Shown: piece by piece, positions 35,677 to 42,501 of the stretch
Layout: every line of letters starts with the position of its first letter
Position numbering within the stretch: the first letter of the stretch is position 1
DNA from: Shinella granuli
Lineage (GTDB): Bacteria; Pseudomonadota; Alphaproteobacteria; Rhizobiales; Rhizobiaceae
Length of the DNA stretch: 42,501 nucleotides
Reading direction: 5' to 3'
Assembly: GCF_004341885.1 (NCBI RefSeq)
Contig: NZ_SLVX01000029.1
Span: forward strand, 1 to 42,501
Position numbers and translations under genes: made by a program
Notes under the pieces: generated by a model
What the model saw: the letters and a program-made list of their open reading frames with translations, nothing else
What the model was told of the DNA's origin: nothing
Database searches by the model: none

Positions 35677-38600
35677 GAAGGAATTTTGCCTCTGGAATGA
35701 TCCTGGTCAGCTGCCTTCTGCGAGGCCGTATCCTTGATCTTCTCAAGTTCCTGCCAAAGCAGATTAGCCAGAATCTGAACGCGCTGGGTCTCACCCTGAG
35801 GAAGCCGCTTCTCCAGCGCGTCGAGCGCATCCTGATCGGCCCGGTCGAGCGCAACGGGATGAAGTACCTTGACGAGATCGCGACCGTCACCACGTGTGAG
35901 GTTAAGCCGGATCGCATCGACGTCGGGACGGTCCTCTGAGGTCGAGAAGATCGTGCTTTCGACCTTGTCGAATATTTCCGCCAGTGCGCCGATTTCTTCG
36001 GTGAAACGGGCTTCGTCACCCGGCAGCCAGCGGGCTGGCGGCTTGGCGACCACGAAGCTTGCAAGCGATTCCGCCCAGGCTTGTTCATTCAGGGCCGGAT
36101 CGCGAAGTCGCAATGCGAACGCCCGGAGCCGCGGCTCTCGCGCCGCCAGGGATACGCGTGCCCCGCGTGAAGCTATGGCGACGCGGTCAAACTGCCTGGG
36201 ATCCTGTCCGATCGCCGAGCTTGTACTGTGAATGATCCGTTTGATGAGTTCACCATACGTGTTCTGCAGCTCCTGGACAGCATCCGTAAAGCGGGCCATG
36301 AACTCTCCAACATGGGCACCTCCGGATTCTTCGTTGAAGCTGGGCAGCCCGCACGCTTGGGGCAGTTCGGTGAACAGAAGGGTTGCCGGTTCGCGCGCCG
36401 ATAGCAACGCATCGCGGACGGCCAAGGTCGTCGGAGACAGCGCCTTTGCCTTGCGGGTATAGTCTGGAAGTTTGGCAGCGAACTGGCAGAGCTCGGTGAC
36501 GACGTCCAGCAAGACTGGCTGGCGTCCCTGTACGCCGTTCGCGAACAGTTTGGCGAGACGATCGAATACTTCGGAGCGAACACCCTCTACGCTGCAGTGC
36601 TGGATTTCGAACGTCTTCGGCGCCTTGATAAGGCGCAGGAATTCCATCGAGCCGCACTTCGGCAAGAATGTTCCGTTCTCATATAATGCCAGTTCATGCC
36701 CGTGCAGTTTCAATACGAGAGCGAGCAAGATTGGAGCCAACCCTTCGCGCACCCCGTAGGGCCGTCGACCTAGCTGCTCGAGCAGCGCCGAAATCTCGAC
36801 CCTGCATCCTCTTGCATCGCGAACCTGCTGCAAGATGAACGTGAGACTTGGTTGCAAGTGCAACTTGTCTGCGTCTCCAGACGGGATCTGCAGATGGTAG
36901 TCGTCGCCATCTGATACATGCAGGGATCCACGCTTCAGAACGGACAAATACATCGACTTCTCGGGAGGCGACTTTCTCTCATCGATTCCGAGATTGGCTT
37001 TGTCGGGCGAATTGAACATGCCTTCGATAAGACGCATGCGAGCTGAGGCGGCCGCGCTGCTCAGGACGTTGCGGTTGACGAGCTCGTTCGTCACGCGCGG
37101 CGCCAACGGATAGAGTTTGGCGCAGAGATCGGATACGATCTTTGCTGGATGGACCTCAACTGCGAGCTCCTTACCCAGATGTATCCACCGAAGCGGCCCG
37201 GCTGCGTTTTCCGCGGTGAGCATCGAAAACCGCGTCATCAAGGCCTGGCGCGCCCGTGCCACTTGGCGGTGGACCTCCGCGGCGGCGAAATCGTCGCTCG
37301 CCAGGTCTGGCGTGTTGGCTTCTACCCATTGCCAGATCATTAGGTCTTGCAGGTACGCCGAGAGATGCCAGAGCGGCGGAAGCAAGCCGATCAGGAGCGC
37401 AGGATCATCCGGCGCGTTTTCCATCATCAGTTTGCGCAACGCGTGCAACTGCTCCTTCTGGTCTGCCAGCACAAGAATGATCAGGCCGTCAGCCTGGGTC
37501 GGACGGTCGACAGCCTTTGCGAAATCATCCCCGAGCGCATACCGGAGCTCGAAGTAGCGCATGGTGCCGGTTTCGAGGTAATGCCGGCGCGCCAGCACCA
37601 TCTCGGGCTCAATGAGCGTTGCCAGTGCCGGGGCGACAGTTTCTATCGTTCCCACGGCACGTTTTCCTGCTTCGACGGCGGCAGGAAGATTGACACTGAG
37701 GCTTGGCCACAGACGCAGGGCACCTCCGTCGCGGCGCTCAAAAAGAACTCCACGCGCGACAAGGTCGTCAACGACGGCCCCCAGGGACTTTGCGCCGTCG
37801 AGAACCAGCGCCGCCGCCAAGCTCCGCCGCGTTGGAACTAGATCGTCCGCGTCCAGGAGGTTGAGCAGACCGACAGCTTTCAGAACCTTGACTTCGGGAG
37901 CAGTCGCATCGGCAAGGCCGTCGATAGTCGCGACGATCCTCAACCAGGAGGACTGTACATTTGGCGACGACAGGCGATGGCCAAACGAGGTTCGCACATA
38001 GCTGTAGAAGTCTGCAAGGTCGAACCATGCGGTACCGACAGGGCGCGCCTCTGCGAAGGATTGAAGCGCCATTGGTTCGGAGGACAGCAGAAAACCGAAC
38101 AAGGATCTCTCGCTTTGTCCGAACTGGGCGAAAAACCTGACCATGGCCGGCAGGACGGCAGGATGCAGAGGATAGAGTGCGGCCGGATCGACGTCGAAAG
38201 ACTTGGCTGCGATCCAGCCGATACGTTCTGCATCGCCGACGGCCTTGCGTGCCTGCTTCACTAGCTCCGTCGGCAATCGTTTGACATCGATACCCAAGGC
38301 GCCGGCTGCGAGCGCAGCGGTATGCACGAGGGGCTGATCGAAGACAATTTCCTCAAAACGCCCGGCGACCTTGTCCCACTCGTGACGCAGTGAAGCGGGC
38401 AACCGCTCCGCGTAGGCCTGAAACCCTTGATGAAGGACGCCCACAAGCAAAAGGGGGTGGTCCCCGCTTCGGGAGGCGAGTTCGGCCAGCCTTTGCAGGG
38501 CAAAGACATCCTCATGGTCGGGATTGATTGCTGCGTATTCGAGAAGCTTGCCCAACTCGTCAATGATGAGGAGCACACCGTGATCGATGGTTGCTGCGCA

Positions 38601-39119
38601 TTTGCAGAGTTGATTGAGTAGGTGCTCCAGCGAGCGGGCGGTTCCCTCGGTCTCACAGGCAACCAGCGCGGCTTCAAGACGCGCATTGGTGATCTCGTGC
38701 GCTGGGCCGGCCGACAGGCATTCGCGAATGCCGCGTGCCACAGCCCCGGCTATGTTTTCGCGACTTCCTGTGATGAGGACCGAGAGGAGCGGCTTTTCGC
38801 TCGGAGGAGCCGGATAGCCCAGTTGCTGGCGGATCCGTATGCTATCTTCGCCAGCCGGATCGCTTAAAAGCCGAGCAAGAACCAGTGCCATCGTTGACTT
38901 TCCGACGCCATAGTCGCCGGTCACGCGCCACGCTCGGCGTCTGGAACCCTGGCGAAGGCTGTCGAAAATGCGCCGCAGCGCTTGGGACATTGGAGGCGTT
39001 ACGAAATATCCCTCCAATGCCTTCTCGTCGAGAAAATCCTTCTCGAGCTGGACCGAACGCAAGAACCGCCCCGGCGTCGAAAACAATGCGGCAATTGATC
39101 CCGTCAAGGTGTCAGCCAT
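35673..39119 (-). CDS. sspC: SspC-like large P-loop ATPase
   Basis: This 1148-residue protein has Walker A GDYGVGKST at residues 68-76 and Walker B LLIIDELGK near 183-191 in an AAA-like N-terminal domain. A long helical C-terminal region follows, with no membrane span. The leading segment (FVTPPMSQALRRIFDSLRQG) is typical of large defence ATPases, also seen in BREX-like BrxC proteins. Position between the DUF4007 and PAPS-reductase genes points to SspC. It overlaps sspB by eight bases and sspD by four. The identity rests mainly on context; a BrxC-like label is possible. Confidence 0.75.
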   Translation of the reverse strand: MADTLTGSIAALFSTPGRFLRSVQLEKDFLDEKALEGYFVTPPMSQALRRIFDSLRQGSRRRAWRVTGDYGVGKSTMALVLARLLSDPAGEDSIRIRQQLGYPAPPSEKPLLSVLITGSRENIAGAVARGIRECLSAGPAHEITNARLEAALVACETEGTARSLEHLLNQLCKCAATIDHGVLLIIDELGKLLEYAAINPDHEDVFALQRLAELASRSGDHPLLLVGVLHQGFQAYAERLPASLRHEWDKVAGRFEEIVFDQPLVHTAALAAGALGIDVKRLPTELVKQARKAVGDAERIGWIAAKSFDVDPAALYPLHPAVLPAMVRFFAQFGQSERSLFGFLLSSEPMALQSFAEARPVGTAWFDLADFYSYVRTSFGHRLSSPNVQSSWLRIVATIDGLADATAPEVKVLKAVGLLNLLDADDLVPTRRSLAAALVLDGAKSLGAVVDDLVARGVLFERRDGGALRLWPSLSVNLPAAVEAGKRAVGTIETVAPALATLIEPEMVLARRHYLETGTMRYFELRYALGDDFAKAVDRPTQADGLIILVLADQKEQLHALRKLMMENAPDDPALLIGLLPPLWHLSAYLQDLMIWQWVEANTPDLASDDFAAAEVHRQVARARQALMTRFSMLTAENAAGPLRWIHLGKELAVEVHPAKIVSDLCAKLYPLAPRVTNELVNRNVLSSAAASARMRLIEGMFNSPDKANLGIDERKSPPEKSMYLSVLKRGSLHVSDGDDYHLQIPSGDADKLHLQPSLTFILQQVRDARGCRVEISALLEQLGRRPYGVREGLAPILLALVLKLHGHELALYENGTFLPKCGSMEFLRLIKAPKTFEIQHCSVEGVRSEVFDRLAKLFANGVQGRQPVLLDVVTELCQFAAKLPDYTRKAKALSPTTLAVRDALLSAREPATLLFTELPQACGLPSFNEESGGAHVGEFMARFTDAVQELQNTYGELIKRIIHSTSSAIGQDPRQFDRVAIASRGARVSLAAREPRLRAFALRLRDPALNEQAWAESLASFVVAKPPARWLPGDEARFTEEIGALAEIFDKVESTIFSTSEDRPDVDAIRLNLTRGDGRDLVKVLHPVALDRADQDALDALEKRLPQGETQRVQILANLLWQELEKIKDTASQKAADQDHSRGKIPS

Positions 39120-40062
39120 GCGACGTTATCCTGTTCTTGTAAATGAGGTCGGCACTTACCGATAGCAAATTATCTCTTGTTAACAACCCCTGGATGGCAG
39201 AAGGACGATAACCTATTCCAAATTCCTTCTGCTGCGACAGCCATTCCAGCCGGGCTCTGATATCTTCCTCCGGCAGCTTGAACACTTGCCCGGGCGCCCC
39301 GGGCGCCGATGTCACCTGTCGGACGAGCAAGGTCTTCTCCCCGACTGCGGTTCGGTCCCAATAATCGAGCAGGGCATAAGCGAAGAGTTCGTTCGTGATG
39401 TCCGGCTTGGCTTCCCGACGAAAGGCATAGACTGCTTCCCAGCGGCCGCCCTCGCTGCGTTTTTCACCGGTCTGCTGAAGAAGCCGAAGCTCGACAAGCG
39501 GTCCGTCGAGCGAATCCTCGATACCCACCCGAGCGGATCGTGCGGGCATATATGTATGCAGGAAAATATCAAGGTGCTGTCCCAAGGTCACACTTGAATG
39601 GGAGTAACCGAGCCGCTCAGACTGGCGCAGAAATGCTGCGAGCGCCTCAGATCGCGTGAACTCCGGATAGGGCCAGGAACCAATCAGGTAATGCCAGGCA
39701 AAAAGCGCAGGTGCGGCACCCGACGACATGTTCCAATGCAACAACCAAAGTGTCCGGACATCCTCAAGATAAGGATCATGGCCGCCGTCTTCAAAAATGG
39801 CTTGTGCTGTTGATGTCAGCACGTGGGTCCGGTCGGCTGTCGGTTTCGCGATCCCCATCACATCCACCCAGAACCGCAAAGACCGAACCATGTTTTTTCC
39901 GATGCCAAGCTCGACCATGGCAGCGTCTTCGTCGAAGAATATGCCGCTGTTCGCTTTGATTGCGCGATAGGCTTTGGGAAGCCAAGCGTACCGGCACGCA
40001 AAAGTCTCGTGGCCCGAAAAGCGAAATGGCGGCAGACCATCAGAGAGTGAGAGGTCAAGCAT
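39112..40062 (-). CDS. sspB: SspB-like DUF4007 protein
   Basis: ATG 40062 gives 316 residues, with a good ribosome site (CTGGAG) seven bases before it and an eight-base overlap with the sspA stop; upstream in-frame ATGs at 40092 and 40104 lie inside sspA. The DUF4007 hallmark FRFSGHETFACRYAWLPK starts at residue 13, followed by an ATP-independent winged-helix-like region (GIGKNMVRSLRFWVDVMG). DUF4007 proteins occur with DndC/SspD-type genes, and SspB has been described as the nicking nuclease in single-strand phosphorothioation. Confidence 0.85.
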   Translation of the reverse strand: MLDLSLSDGLPPFRFSGHETFACRYAWLPKAYRAIKANSGIFFDEDAAMVELGIGKNMVRSLRFWVDVMGIAKPTADRTHVLTSTAQAIFEDGGHDPYLEDVRTLWLLHWNMSSGAAPALFAWHYLIGSWPYPEFTRSEALAAFLRQSERLGYSHSSVTLGQHLDIFLHTYMPARSARVGIEDSLDGPLVELRLLQQTGEKRSEGGRWEAVYAFRREAKPDITNELFAYALLDYWDRTAVGEKTLLVRQVTSAPGAPGQVFKLPEEDIRARLEWLSQQKEFGIGYRPSAIQGLLTRDNLLSVSADLIYKNRITSHG

Positions 40063-41245
40063 AGCTTTCTCCAGAAAGAGACGATCGGACATCGGCGATG
40101 GCATCTGCTATCAACGTGGCGGCGATCTTGACGTCATCGTTGCTGGTGGAGCGCCCCAACCCCATGCGAAGCGACGATTCGATCCGCGCAGCGTCAAGTC
40201 CCATGGCTCGTAGAACGTGGGACGGCTCCTGCGCACCACTGTTGCATGCCGATCCCGTCGACACAGAAACCTGGCCGCGCAAACGAAGTAGCACAATGTC
40301 ATTCGGTGCACCGGGTGCCGAGACGTGAAGATTGTGCGGCAACCGATCCTTCTCGGAGCCGTTGACCACCAGGCCGGGAACGAGCGCTTGCAGCCGTCGT
40401 AGCAACAGATCACGCAGCAGCGCTAAGCGCCTAGACTCCTCATCGCCCTCCATCTCCATGATCTCGAACGCTCGTCCCATCCCGGCAATCCCGGGGACGT
40501 TTGGCGTCGCCTGGTGGGCTCCACGTAGACCGGTCAGGTGAGAAGGCTCAAAGTGACGCGAGATGAGCGCGCCAATTCCTTTTGGCCCATAGACCTTATG
40601 AGCACTCACGACCACGTAATCCAGATTGTCGCCCTCAGTGTCGATCTCCATCCGACCAACGGCCTGGGTCGCGTCGACCAAGATCTTTGCGCCGAATAGG
40701 TGCGACGCTGCCGCGACCTCAGTGATGGGATAGGTCGTGCCGACCTCGTTGTTCGCGGCCATGACACAAACCAAATCGAGACCAGAATGGAGGGCGGTTT
40801 CAAAGGCGGTCCAATCCAGCATCGCCTCGTCATTGACCGGCAGCCAGACCTTCGTGCATAGCCCCAGCCCCTCTGCACGCAGGACATAATCGATCACCGC
40901 CTTGTGTTCGACGGTCGAAAGGCCAACGCGAAGCGGCGCTTTGCCAGATGCGATTGCATGGGAGAGTGCGAGCTCTATTGCCTCGGTAGAACCTGAGGTG
41001 AAATGGACATCGGCTGGATCGGAGCGCAATAGCGAAGCCACACTGGCCTTCGATCGATCGACAATGCTGGCGGCTCTTTCCCCATGGAGGTTTTCGACCC
41101 CGTTGGCGTTCCCGTAGTCGTCGAGCATTGCGCGCGTGACAATGTCAACCACGCGAGAGTCGACCGGCGTGGTGGCGTGGTGGTCAAGATAGATCATCGC
41201 ATTTGATCGCGAACTGACAGCGCGTTCTCGCGCAGGATCAGACAT
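40055..41245 (-). CDS. sspA: SspA/DndA-type cysteine desulfurase
   Basis: This PLP enzyme takes sulfur from cysteine and hands it to the phosphorothioation enzymes. From ATG 41245 it has 396 residues; ATG 41197 (MIYLDHHATTPVDSRV) is the classic NifS start and would give 380. Visible motifs are GSTEAIELAL, the cofactor-binding VDATQAVGR, the PLP lysine in VSAHKVYGPKG, and the active-site cysteine in TGSACNSGAQEP. The 41245 start has a better ribosome site and overlaps the XRE stop by eight bases. It could also serve Fe-S assembly, but its place in the operon favours DNA sulfur modification. Confidence 0.88.
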   Translation of the reverse strand: MSDPARERAVSSRSNAMIYLDHHATTPVDSRVVDIVTRAMLDDYGNANGVENLHGERAASIVDRSKASVASLLRSDPADVHFTSGSTEAIELALSHAIASGKAPLRVGLSTVEHKAVIDYVLRAEGLGLCTKVWLPVNDEAMLDWTAFETALHSGLDLVCVMAANNEVGTTYPITEVAAASHLFGAKILVDATQAVGRMEIDTEGDNLDYVVVSAHKVYGPKGIGALISRHFEPSHLTGLRGAHQATPNVPGIAGMGRAFEIMEMEGDEESRRLALLRDLLLRRLQALVPGLVVNGSEKDRLPHNLHVSAPGAPNDIVLLRLRGQVSVSTGSACNSGAQEPSHVLRAMGLDAARIESSLRMGLGRSTSNDDVKIAATLIADAIADVRSSLSGESYA

Positions 41246-41546
41246 GCGACACCGCCCTAACCGCGGCAGTACCGGGATTCGCAGCTCGGCGAATGGATAT
41301 TTCCACATCGTATCCCAAGTGGACCATCCACTTAAGAAGTTGCTCGGCACTGACACTATCGGACCGGCCCGACAGCAGCTTCGAAATCGTTGGCTGATCG
41401 GTCGCGCACAAGCGCGCCGCCCGCGACTGACTGATCCCGTCGGACAGGAGAACTTTGCTCAGGAGGCATTTCAGTTCGGCTCGAAGAGTCGAGGCGACTT
41501 CGAACGGCGGGTCGGTCGGCTTCGTCGCCGTCTGCTTCACGGTCAT
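41238..41546 (-). CDS. XRE-family regulator heading the ssp operon
   Basis: This 102-residue protein has a helix-turn-helix of the XRE class at about residues 35-75 (DGISQSRAARLCATDQPTISKLLSGRSDSVSAEQLLKWM), like small autoregulators and antitoxins of the HTH_37 kind. It is the first gene of the minus-strand operon, and its stop overlaps the sspA start as ATGTCTGA. A perfect 14-base palindrome lies 51 bases upstream. The likely role is repression of the modification operon, perhaps to time expression after plasmid entry. The role is inferred. Confidence 0.82.
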   Translation of the reverse strand: MTVKQTATKPTDPPFEVASTLRAELKCLLSKVLLSDGISQSRAARLCATDQPTISKLLSGRSDSVSAEQLLKWMVHLGYDVEISIRRAANPGTAAVRAVSHV

Positions 41547-41597
41547 CGGTTGCTTTCGATTCGAAAATCTGCTGGCAAACTATGGTGAGATTTCCAT

Positions 41598-41611
41598 GGG
41601 TTGATCAACCC
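41598..41611. promoter_or_regulatory. Palindrome GGGTTGATCAACCC, likely ssp operator
   Basis: A perfect 14-base palindrome sits 51 bases before the XRE start, in the 220-base gap between the ssp operon and the divergent methyltransferase. Size and symmetry fit an XRE dimer site. It could control both directions. No convincing promoter hexamers could be fixed. Confidence 0.6.
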
Positions 41612-41766
41612 TTATTGTCTGCGAATACAGATTTTTACACCATTTGTGCCGCCAGTACTCAGCCGATCGATCCGCTACGGAATTGACTTCCGATCCGAAC
41701 ACGATTCCACTACAGGCCTGCTTGATTCGACTTCGACAACGATCAGCTCAAGCGTCATGGTGTTTC

Positions 41767-42360
41767 ATGAGCGACCGCCAAACTGCGCTCTATTATGATG
41801 ATAATGCAACGGCTTACGCCGCTGCAACGATGGGCCTGTCGATGGATGGTCCAGTTCGGGCGTTCATGGCCGGCCTCCGGAAGGGAGCCGGGATCGTCGA
41901 CATCGGCTGCGGAAGCGGCCGGGATCTACGGACTTTTCGTGAAGCCGGTTATCAGGCGGTCGGTCTTGACGTTTCGGCAGGACTGGCCGGTTACGCCGCA
42001 CAGGTGTCGAAATGCCCGGTCGTTGTGGGTGACATGCTACAGCTGCCGTTCGCTAACGCTTCATTTGAGGGCGCCTGGGCGTCGGCATCTATTCTTCACA
42101 TCAACAGGGCGGACATGCTCACTGCTCTTGGCGAAATCAGGCGGGTGTTGCAGCCAAATGGGTTATTATTCTGCTCCCTGAAGCTCGGATCGGGAGAGGC
42201 TCGAACATCCGACCGACGGTTCTTCTCTTATGTGATGCCGGAGGAATGGAAGGATCTGCTTCACAAGGCAGGGTTTCGTGGATCCGACCTTGATGTCGAC
42301 CACCTGCCATCACCTAGGACGGGGGAAAGATGGATAAGGTCGTTGTCGCGCACAAATTAG
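41767..42360 (+). CDS. SAM-dependent methyltransferase (class I)
   Basis: ATG 41767 (MSDRQTALYYDDNATAYAAA) gives 197 residues; the longer frame from 41644 has a weak N-terminus. Motif I, VDIGCGSGRDL, lies at about residues 44-54, followed by GLDVSAGLAGYA, DMLQLPFANASFEGAWASASILHI and the RVLQPNGLLFCSLK block, as in small-molecule and tRNA-type class I enzymes. Similar methyltransferases occur beside phosphorothioation genes, but the substrate here is unknown. No DNA-methylase catalytic motif (N/D-PP-Y/F) is seen. Confidence 0.82.
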   Translation: MSDRQTALYYDDNATAYAAATMGLSMDGPVRAFMAGLRKGAGIVDIGCGSGRDLRTFREAGYQAVGLDVSAGLAGYAAQVSKCPVVVGDMLQLPFANASFEGAWASASILHINRADMLTALGEIRRVLQPNGLLFCSLKLGSGEARTSDRRFFSYVMPEEWKDLLHKAGFRGSDLDVDHLPSPRTGERWIRSLSRTN

Positions 42361-42458
42361 TGGTCGCTGCAGTTGTCGTCATGTTCGCTGTAGCATCGAT
42401 GAGCATAGAGCTGGCTCGGGAAATCTGCACAGCGGGGATAAGTGGAGTTTCTGCCTGA
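42330..42458 (+). CDS. Small hydrophobic peptide, 42 residues
   Basis: ATG 42330 overlaps the end of the methyltransferase by 31 bases and has a purine-rich ribosome site (GGGGGAAAG) directly before it. The peptide (MDKVVVAHKLVVAAVVVMFA and following) has one hydrophobic helix at about residues 8-24, then a short polar tail. I know of no family. The out-of-frame overlap suggests coupling to the methyltransferase, or a frame open by chance. Confidence 0.4.
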   Translation: MDKVVVAHKLVVAAVVVMFAVASMSIELAREICTAGISGVSA

Positions 42459-42490
42459 CTTCGGCTTAGATGCCGGGAACAGGAGAGACC

Positions 42491-42501
42491 ATGACGAGAC
42501 G
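42491..42501 (+). CDS. Start of a gene running off the right edge
   Basis: ATG 42491 is preceded by a good ribosome site AGGAG (42481-42485), five bases away. Only three full codons are visible, so nothing can be said about the product. It follows the small peptide gene by 32 bases on the same strand. Confidence 0.4.

Noticed and set aside
35673..39119. BREX system centred on the large ATPase
   Set aside because: The ATPase resembles BrxC in its P-loop style, but there is no PglX methylase, PglZ phosphatase or BrxL nearby.
34822..41245. Classical dnd operon (dndA, B, C, D, E)
   Set aside because: There is no DndB, DndD SMC-like or DndE gene; the DUF4007 protein and the gene order match ssp rather than dnd.

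Overview
The window is a piece of a repABC-type conjugative plasmid from an alphaproteobacterium of the Rhizobiales, most likely Rhizobiaceae. A complete traI-trb mating-channel operon lies back to back with a repABC replication unit, separated by two TraR-box-like palindromes. This is the arrangement of quorum-sensing-controlled Ti-like and other class I rhizobial plasmids. The accessory genes (DUF1403, a ScpB-like protein, an RHE_PE00001-family protein) are also rhizobial plasmid families. Assignments are from reading motifs; no database search was run.

Layout. Positions 1-10473 (minus strand) hold traI, trbB, C, D, E, J, K, L, F, G, H and I, tightly packed and mostly overlapping, plus the edge of one further ORF. 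Positions 10474-10832 hold divergent control: two tra boxes, a likely repA promoter and a nested operator-like palindrome. Positions 10833-14831 (plus strand) hold repA, a repD-like small ORF carrying two parS sites, repB, a predicted antisense RNA (ctRNA) and repC. Positions 14843-27572 are accessory plasmid DNA. This part holds a serine recombinase, a HigBA-type toxin-antitoxin pair, two tyrosine recombinases, a DUF1403-ScpB pair, a PIN toxin-antitoxin pair, a DnaQ-like exonuclease, an SH3 protein, a small membrane protein, an RHE_PE00001-family gene and a truncated integrase.

Positions 27691-42458 look like a defence island. A minus-strand operon of a small XRE regulator followed by sspA, sspB, sspC and sspD (cysteine desulfurase, DUF4007 protein, large P-loop ATPase, PAPS-reductase-like protein) is the expected gene set for single-strand DNA phosphorothioation. 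No SspE-like nuclease is visible. Instead, three unusual genes converge on it: an 800-residue GHKL ATPase, a protein that joins an N-terminal Hsp90/MutL-like GHKL module to a C-terminal histidine-kinase core, and a large protein with a receiver-like aspartate pocket. I read these as a candidate two-component-style effector or signalling module partnered with the phosphorothioation genes. The reported SspFGH module is the known alternative to test first. A SAM methyltransferase and a 42-residue membrane peptide lie beside the operon.

Two regulatory observations stand out. A palindrome with arms ATCGATAAG/CTTATCG(A/G)T around a 5-base spacer occurs twice, upstream of the DUF1403-ScpB operon and upstream of the RHE_PE00001-family gene. 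The start of the 800-residue GHKL gene is out of frame across a run of eight T, and upstream of it lies a coding-like stretch split between two frames.
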